Shown one piece after another: positions 56,880 to 64,000 of a stretch of 64,000 bases of DNA (position 1 is its first letter; every line of letters starts with the position of its first letter). The notes beneath the pieces are model-generated. The model ran no database searches and was not told the origin of the DNA. It worked only from the letters and a program-made list of their open reading frames with translations. A program made the position numbers and the translations under genes. The DNA comes from Petunia secreta (Eukaryota > Streptophyta > Magnoliopsida > Solanales > Solanaceae): the NCBI GenBank assembly GCA_029990175.1, contig JARKIP010000211.1:124001-188000 (forward strand), read 5' to 3'.

Positions 56880-59800
56880 CGGTTTAGAGTCTATCCAGAC
56901 TAAGATTGTGTCTAGTAGAGTCTCGCTGATGGGTACGTAGACGTCCGTACTTATCTACGAGAGGCTATGGTGGCATTTAGGAAGTTTCACTTCCTTCTTT
57001 TCTGATCGTGCATCGGTCTAGGATGCAAAAGTATTTTCGTTAATTCCTTCGTGGTAATTGTGAAACCCTCGTGTGACAAATCAGCATACCGTATGAGTTC
57101 AAGACGAAGCAGTCTGGCCTGGGGTTAGCATTGACGAAGCCCCGAGTGTTTTTGATCGTGCCGATGATCTAGTTACGGAGTTCTTAACTGTACGAGCTCG
57201 CGATGGGAAAGGGAGTAGGGCATGGTGGTTCCCTTGCTTTTAGGAGAATTTTGGCGACGCAGATATCGCAAGAACCTATTATTTGCTTGGCAGCCTATCA
57301 GGTTGCCGCATGTGCAGACGTTTGATCTCAGGGAGCTCCTTTTCCGGTTCTTAATATTGCTGCAGTGAATTATGTTTCAGAGACAGTATGTGTTGTGCCT
57401 CTAGTTATTCTGGCTGGTCAGCTAGCCCGAGTAATAGCTCGGTCGGAGTATCTGAAAAGGCTGCATTATTTTATCCAATTGAACCTTCTGATATTCCTAA
57501 GCCATGCATCAGATAATCCCTGTGTAAATTTTTAAAATAAAATGATGTCAGCGTATCCTTCAAGCTCTTGATTATATCGAGCGGTATGGTGTTTATTATT
57601 CTGCTTTCCAGTTTCAGGGGTCCAACATTGAATTGATGGACCGCTCTCTTATTAGCTAACTTGGTTCGGTTTTTCTTCTAGATTCGTGGAAAAGTTCCTT
57701 TCGAGGAGCGAGCGAGATGAAAAGTATTGCCAGTTTGAGTGGATTGGATAGGGTAACCTGTCGGTTAGCCTGTTGGTGTTTCAGAATATGAGATTGAATT
57801 CTATATAATGGCTGAATATGCACTCGAACTAGTCCATGAACCGTACGATAATGTTCAAATATTTATGGTGACCTTCCTCCTTCCTCGAGATCCCAAATGG
57901 CTCGAGAAATTGAGGTTGTGACTTCATTTAATGTCGTTGATAGTGCTCAGAGATATTGTGCATAGCATAAGTTAGAGAGGGAAGAGTTAGAGCGGGAGAT
58001 CAAGAGATCCCGTGTTCCTAGTGGGTAACCATGGTACCTCATTTGGAGGTAAGAGTTCTGATTATTTTGGGAGGTCACCTGCCGGTTATCTCAGCTTGTA
58101 AAGCATAATTCTTAGAGTGTGCCAGTAGCTCGTCAAGATGAGATTCAGTCTTTTCTTTACAACTATCAACAATCTGTCCAGTTCCCATATTCAGAGAAAA
58201 GGTGTTATCACTGTCATGAGTCTGGTTATCCTTTGAGGAGTTTTTCCTTACTCCAGTAAGTAGACAATCGTCCTTCTTCTTGCCCTCAGGCACCTGCACA
58301 GTCGCAGGAATTTCATTTAAATTTTAATCAATCAGAGAAATGCCACCATCCAGTAGAGGTCGAGAGCGTGGTGGTAGTGGTTCTTGTAGAAGTAATTATC
58401 AGGGTAGTGGCTTGACTCACCTGCAGAGGCAGTTCTATGAACTGCTAGTCTGGCAGGATGCCGAGGCATCCGATGTAGTAGACCCTTGTGTTTCTTCTTC
58501 CCTTATCTGTAAGTAAGATTTATCTTTCCGATCGATCTGGAAATTGTGTGTCTTATCATGTTTCGACGGTTTTCTTAGTTATTGTCGTAATTAAGAATCG
58601 GTTGCGGTAGAGGGGTGAGTTTCTGATATGATTTATTCCTTGCATTGGTGAGACCCTACTAATTTATCTGGTCTAAATATGAGAAATTTGACTGTAAGTG
58701 TCACTATTGTCTGCTTGGCATCTTGTCGTGCCACCTTCTATTATTATATCAAATTAGTTCACCTCTGTTCTCGGAAATTCCGTGTTGGTTGGATTATGGG
58801 ATTCTAGTTCATCACCATCAGGGAGCGTCATGGTTTCCTCCGGTGTAAAGTGGTTAGTAAGTAATATTCGATCTACGTATCTCCTCTTGGTTCAAAACGC
58901 TAGTATAGTCATGTTATCCTATGAGCTTGTCTGGGTTATAAAAGGGTTTCTGGCAAATTGTCAGAGTTTCCTTCTTTTGAGAAGGTTAAATTGACATACA
59001 TTTTGTTCCATAAAGCTCATTTAATGTCTATTTCTTCAATTTCGATTCTTTGGTTAGCCTGACTCAGAAGTAGTCTAGCTCTGGTAGCTAAGCAAATAAG
59101 AAGATAAGCTTCCTAAAGCTCTAATAATTTCTATCCTCAGTCCATTTCCATCTCTTCTTTGTTCGGTACTGGTGAGCTTGGGCGGTCAGTAGCCTCTTGT
59201 GACGTTCCCTGTGTTGAGCCAGAGTACGTGTTATTGTAGCCGGTTAAGCATATTATTGTTTCGGATATCAGTTTATCCGGGTATCCATTCCCATGTATAG
59301 TATAGTGCTGGTTCTGTTTTTGCGAATCATCCAGTTTCAGGGGAAACTCTGCCGAAATTTTTATGTAGAACCATCCATCAGGCGGTGGTGTTTACGGCAA
59401 AGGTATGGAGTTGTGAACTTGAAAGTTGCAGCTGTTTGGCAACTCAATAGAGTAATTTGGTAGCTCAGGTCTGAGCCGCGTTCTCTACTCAGCTAAGTCT
59501 TCCTTAATCCAGCAGGTTGTGCGACAATTATTTGTAAGAATCATTTGTACCTTACTATTTCCATGCATATTTCATTACTTTCAAGTCTTTAATCATTACT
59601 TAGTATGAGTAGCTAGATTATCCACTAGGGTACTAACGAAACCCTAGTCCAATAATCGAATGGGTATAGCATAATGAGCTTCTAAGCACCTAGGAATACC
59701 CAATTTCACTACTTTTGATTCCATTACAATAACTTGAGGTGTACAACTCTACCTTGAGCTAAATAGTACTAGATTTACATAGAAAGGGTGAATCTAGGAA

Positions 59801-60358
59801 TGGGAAGTATAGTGACGGTATACCAGGGGTAGGTGTGTTGTATTTACCCCGGGTTAATGGGTTGAACACCGAGAGAGCGATATCTTACTTGAGACTATTT
59901 CTATTCAAATTATTTGTATGAGTTTATGCTCTAAGTGGAGGAGTCTTCCTCCAATTGATACCGAATCATAATATTAAATCTCTAAGGCGTTGATGAAGCG
60001 TAAGCTAATTCTTTGTTCCATCGACTTGTTCTATATCGTAAAGTATATCGACGAGGTGATTTGTCGGCAGAATCATGTTAATCCATCAAGAGTTTCGTGT
60101 CTCTTTGTTTCGAAAATATAAGAACTTTCTTCTCGTAATCGAAGAAGGATCAGCTTAGTCAGAATAAGCTGTGCAATGGTATTATCATATTACCCAGATA
60201 TATTTTATTCCAAAAGTTCGATATGCGTGTTATAATTCTGATCCTGTAATCAGGAAATAATGCGCGTGAAGTAGCTCATGAAGGTCGTGCACGTTCTCTT
60301 GTTATCCGCGCAAATTTTTCTTTAGACTTAGGCTCGTTCTCGTTTAAGTGGAGGAGAA
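56880..60358 (+). mobile_element. Decayed internal region of non-autonomous element
   Basis: No intact ORF over 3.5 kb. Traces of Gag are visible at about 58198-58460: a half zinc knuckle (CYHCHESGYP), a GRERGGSG-like segment and QDAEAS at the Gag-protease junction. Later parts resemble worn pol sequence. It ends with AAGTGGAGGAGAA (60346-60358), the polypurine tract. Confidence 0.8.
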
Positions 60359-63006
60359 TAAAACGACCTCGGCCAGTCATTTCGGAAGTTAGGACTCCGG
60401 TTGGCGTGCCGATAATTTTAAAATATTCGTAATGTCCATTAGGACCTGTCTGTAAAATTTGAGCTAAATCAGACTTCGTTTGGTGGGCATCGGAAGAAGG
60501 TTTCAGTTTTTATTGGCGATAAATATTAAAAAGAGATTTTCAAGCTCGGTTTTGCCGAATGAGCTCCGATTCGAAATCCGAAAGCGCTGTTAGGTTCGTA
60601 TGATTATTTGTGATTTTTGTAAACTTTCGAATGTTAATTTCGATGTTGTTCGGCTAGTTTCCGCTAAAATGCCGAAAGTTAAATAATTTGACTTTTTCTA
60701 TTTAAATTCACATCTTGAGTTTCGGAAGTCCAATTTGAGATCCGCCTTCGCGAATATGTTACATATATTTTGTATAACTTGTATGCAAAATTTGGGATTA
60801 TTTCGAATATCGTAGAGTACCGTTTTAATTTTTATCGTAGAAGCGAATTTTTTTTTTTAAAAAATTATAAAAAAAGGGAAAAGCAACAAAAGTTAGGCGG
60901 TGGACTTTTGTCCTTATCTTTTAGATAATTGAACAAAACACACGCACAGGAACATGAAAAACGAAACAAGAGACAGAAATAAAAACGAGAAGGAAGAGAT
61001 TACGCGGGAAAAGAAAATGCCAGAAAATGAGAAAAAGGGCCGGAGAAAAGTAGAATTTTCACCCTGAAACATTCAGATAATGATACTAATATATTATTTG
61101 AGTTTATTACGTGTGTTTGAATATGTTTTAACGGTAAAACTTGGAATATTATACATCGTTTTAATTAGTTCAATTAATAGTTTAAAGGGTCAAATGGACC
61201 CCGATAATGAAATTGATTATATATTCGTACTCAGTGAGTTATGTGCAACATATAAATGTAAATTATTTGGGGTTTGGTTATGTGACCTTAAACCCTATAT
61301 ATAGGCCTGGCATGCGTATTACGTATGCGAATAGGCTATCAGGTTCCTACCTGGATTACCGTAAGATGTGAGGAATGAAGCCTTTAGCCTAATGTGATAT
61401 ATTTTTCTGCTTATTGAACACAGTGGGATCGTTTGGTAATGAATTCAAAGAATAAAGCGGTTGTTGGGTAGCAGTGTTAACTTGGGCATGAGGTAAGTGT
61501 TTATATCCATTTCTTTGGAGGCACCTGGCCTCGTGGATTTACTACCACGTGTTCCTTACGTGAGTAGCTGCCGATAGGCGTACTCATTATGCCTTAGCTT
61601 TGGATTTATTCTATATTATATTTTATGTCCTATTATTAGTATTGCATTGAGAATCTGAGTATTGTACTTTGGCTGTGAGTTGGTATATACCTTCCAGTTG
61701 TCGATGAGAGTCCCGCACAGGTGATGGGTTATTATTGCATCATGTTGCATTCGTATGCACATTGGATCATATTGAGGATAGGAGGATTCCGCCCTCGGAG
61801 CAGGAGGATTCCGCTCCATTGCATCACATTGAGGGTAGGAGGACTCCTCCCTCGGAGCACGAGGATTCCGCTCCATTGTATCATATTGAGGGTAGGAGGA
61901 TTCCGTCCTCGGAGCAGGAGGATTCCGCTCCATCTATTTGGCACATATGACACCATTGCATCATACTGCATTCATCCCATTTCATTGTACCACGTGCTGA
62001 CTATTGTGTGACTATCATGTTGTGTTTTGTGTATGCGGTATGTATACCATATTGTGGACATATCTCAGCTTACCTATATATTTCTGGCTCGTATTTTGGA
62101 TTGCGGGGATCGGGTTGCACGCCGCAACAGGATGAATATATGGACCGAGTTGCGCGCCGCAACGGTATAAAATATGGATCGGGTTGCACGCCACAACGGT
62201 ATAAATATATGAATCGGGTTTCACGCCGTGACGGTATAAATATATGGATAGGTTTGCACACCACGACGGTATGAATATATGGATCGGGTTGCACGCCGCT
62301 ACAGGATAATTATATGGATCGGGTTGCACGCCGTAACAGGATGTATTTCTGATTGTTGATATGTTCAGGATACCTATATGTTTTGGCTATCTTACGTTAC
62401 TGTTGTTAATGAGTTTGTGATTCCATACGTATTTATTCTTATTATCTGGCTCTGCCTTTTTATAATTTAAATAAGAGGAATTTGGTTTATCTGTTTCTTC
62501 TCCCTGGCTAGCCATCCTATTCTTTGAGGTGGCTAGTCTGCCCCACTTATTGAGTCCCTTTGACTCACCTTTGTTTGTTGTTTGTTTCTTGTCTATCTAT
62601 TTCGTTTCGGTAGGTTCGCTCCAGGATTGAGTTCGCCACGTTGTGAAGGAGCGAAGACGACTTCAGCTGTCGGGGTGAGCCAACTTTTATTCTGGATGGC
62701 CACCAGTTTATGGGTTGTTATTTCATTTGCATTTTGCTCCCTTTAAGAGGTATCTGTTTTCTTTTGTACTCTTAGATGTCTGGTCTGGATAGCCCTAAAC
62801 CTAGTATGTGGGGTAGTCAGCTGTAATTTCTTTTGTACAGGTTAGAGGTATCAGTATGTTTGTGCTTTTTTTTTTTTAAAAAGTCTTGTTCTTATTTATG
62901 AATTGTTATATTTATCTTCCTAATTTGATTGGTAAGGGTTCGCCCGACGGGTCTAGGAGAGGATGTCGGGTGCCCGCACGGCCTAATCGGATTCCGGGTC
63001 GTGTCA
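60359..63006 (+). repeat. 3' LTR of non-autonomous element
   Basis: 2648 bp, begins TAAAACGACC (TG changed to TA) and ends GGGTCGTGTCA. AATAAA at 61451, donor-like GTAAGT at 61493, 57-bp array at 61765-61940, 35-bp array at 62105-62345 and an acceptor-like TTTCGGTAG ending at 62613. Confidence 0.92.
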
Positions 63007-63203
63007 AACAAGGTGCCTATATTTTAAAGTTTGTGATGCCGAGGAGACAAAAAGACATCCCTCATTTAAAAGCCAAAAAGTGTAAAATGCGATATTGTTT
63101 ACCTTGTCCTTTTGTATTTTTGCCACCACCCCAATACCATAGTGATAAGCTTGAGGCAAAGTTGGGGATTCAATTCATAAGTTCAAGCTGGAGGAAAAAG
63201 TGA
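63007..63203 (+). pseudogene. Gag-like ORF, copy 2, 3' end
   Basis: Continues the frame broken at 54075: begins in QGAYILKFVMPRRQKDIPHL and ends SSSWRKK with a stop at 63201-63203. It matches 46309-46504 of copy 1. Confidence 0.75.
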
Positions 63204-64000
63204 TGAAGTTGCCTTCGTCGTGCTGCGACGTTAAATCAGTCGCTTCTTGGGAGGCAACCCAATTTGCTTGCTTTGCTTTTAATTTATTTTTATTATTATT
63301 TTTATAGTTGTATATTACTTTGGGTGATTCTTTGGATTGCAGGTTCATGTAATGTCGAGTTTAAGTGTGGGGTGTCCTCACCCCATCCTAATATTGATGA
63401 CCTGTTGGGGGAAGTTTGAGTACCTCATGTTATACGGAAGCTCGGAGGATGCTAGTACCAAGGGCTAGGCCATTTGGCCTTCAGGGAAGTTCCTTTACCT
63501 CATGTATTCTATTTTTATCGCACTGAGGACATTGCTTAGTTTTAAGTGTGGGGTGGGGGAATTCCCAAAATTTTTGAGGTTATGGATGACTGTAAAATGC
63601 GATATTGTTTACTTGGTTCTTTTGTATTTTTGCCACCACCCCAATACAATAGTCATAAGCTTGAGGCAAAGTTGGGGATTCAATTCATAAGTTCAAGCTG
63701 GAGGAAAACGTGATGAAGTTGTCTTCGTCGTGCTGCGACGTTAAATCAGTCGCTTCTTGGGAGGCAACCCAATTTGCTTGCTTTTCTTTTATTTATTTTT
63801 ATTATTATTTTTATAGTTGTATATTACTTTGGGCGATTCTTTGGATTGCAGGTTCATGTAATGTCGAGTTTAAGTGTGGGGTGTCCTCACCCCATCCTAA
63901 TATTGATGACCTGTTGGGGGAAGTCGGAGTACCTCATGTTATACGGAAGCTCGGAGGATGCTAGTACCAAGGACTAGGCCATTTGGCCTTCAGGGAAGTT
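63081..64000 (+). repeat. 510-bp tandem duplication
   Basis: The sequence from 63081 (TGTAAAATGCGATATTG) starts again at 63591 and continues to the window end. The unit covers the end of the gag-like ORF, the GGGAGGCAACCCAA motif and the first purine-rich sites. Copy 1 of the segment (46376-46900) has only one unit. The junction shares TGTA with both parents. Confidence 0.9.

Larger units (their letters stand above)
54076..63006 (+). mobile_element. Non-autonomous Tekay-related element, plus strand, 8.9 kb
   Basis: LTRs 54076-56864 and 60359-63006, Met-tRNA primer site at 56867, polypurine tract at 60345-60358. Flanks GACAG and AACAA agree at three of five bases; the uninterrupted copy at 46308-46318 reads GGAGGAGGAACAAGG, confirming the join. 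Together the LTRs make up more than 60% of the length. The internal region is the same decayed non-coding type as 2765-5848. Confidence 0.92.
51637..64000 (+). repeat. Second copy of a tandem segmental duplication (start)
   Basis: From 51637 the sequence repeats 43877 onward, including non-LTR flank (43877-44172), the LTR, primer site and gag-like ORF. About 9 differences are visible in the first 295 bp. Copy 1 would be 43877-51636 (7760 bp). Copy 2 is interrupted by the element 54076-63006 and runs out of the window. Confidence 0.85.

Noticed and set aside
58075..58299. 74-codon minus-strand frame in the decayed internal region, and its plus-strand counterpart at 4387-4749
   Set aside because: They are antisense to a gag remnant; their similarity to each other only reflects the shared non-autonomous family.

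Overview
This is a plant nuclear, heterochromatin-like window made almost entirely of nested LTR retrotransposons. The evidence is Ty3/gypsy gag-pol genes with plant-type primer-binding sites (initiator Met-tRNA and Asp-tRNA), very long LTRs, an L1-type LINE remnant and a fragment of a small plant secreted-peptide gene. The element types (Tekay/Del-like chromoviruses, Tat-like and Athila-like elements) suggest a eudicot. Solanaceae is my best guess from general resemblance, but it is an inference. I see no intact host gene.

Left block, 1-37450. A decayed Tat-like element supplies the backbone: 1-203, 20110-21945 and 31665-34219, followed by a long LTR from 34220. Two large insertions split it. 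The first, 204-20109 on the minus strand, is a composite Tekay-related non-autonomous element flanked by the 5-bp duplication GGAAG. It contains a full 3' LTR, a decayed internal region, a truncated second LTR, 1.1 kb of foreign DNA holding a broken Ole e 6-like cysteine-rich peptide gene, and a full outer LTR. That outer LTR is itself split by a minus-strand chromovirus at 9479-19275 (duplication GCAGG). The second insertion is a plus-strand chromovirus at 21946-31664 (duplication GGGGT). Both chromoviruses keep recognisable Gag, protease, RT, RNase H, integrase and chromodomain, but each carries stops, frameshifts and a deletion.

Right block, 37450-64000. A LINE remnant (about 38120-39865), probably carrying a short solo LTR, is followed by an Athila-like element (from about 39870) in which gag is joined to the end of integrase by a large deletion. 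A non-autonomous element with 1.2-kb LTRs and an Asp-tRNA primer site (44173-49804) sits in the Athila sequence, followed by a truncated Tekay-type LTR (49838-51636). The segment 43877-51636 was then tandemly duplicated. Its second copy starts at 51637 and was later interrupted by a plus-strand non-autonomous Tekay-related element (54076-63006). The remainder, 63007-64000, contains a 510-bp tandem duplication.

Main unexplained signal. The LTRs carry arrays of short tandem hairpins in which the central core is constant while the arms differ from unit to unit and still pair. At least four array types in different LTR families show this. In the Tekay-related LTRs the arrays lie between a conserved GTAAGT donor and a conserved pyrimidine-rich YAG acceptor, downstream of a TATA box and poly(A) signal. 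This suggests a structured intron in the retroelement leader. I judged pairing, spacing and conservation by eye; no folding or database search was run.
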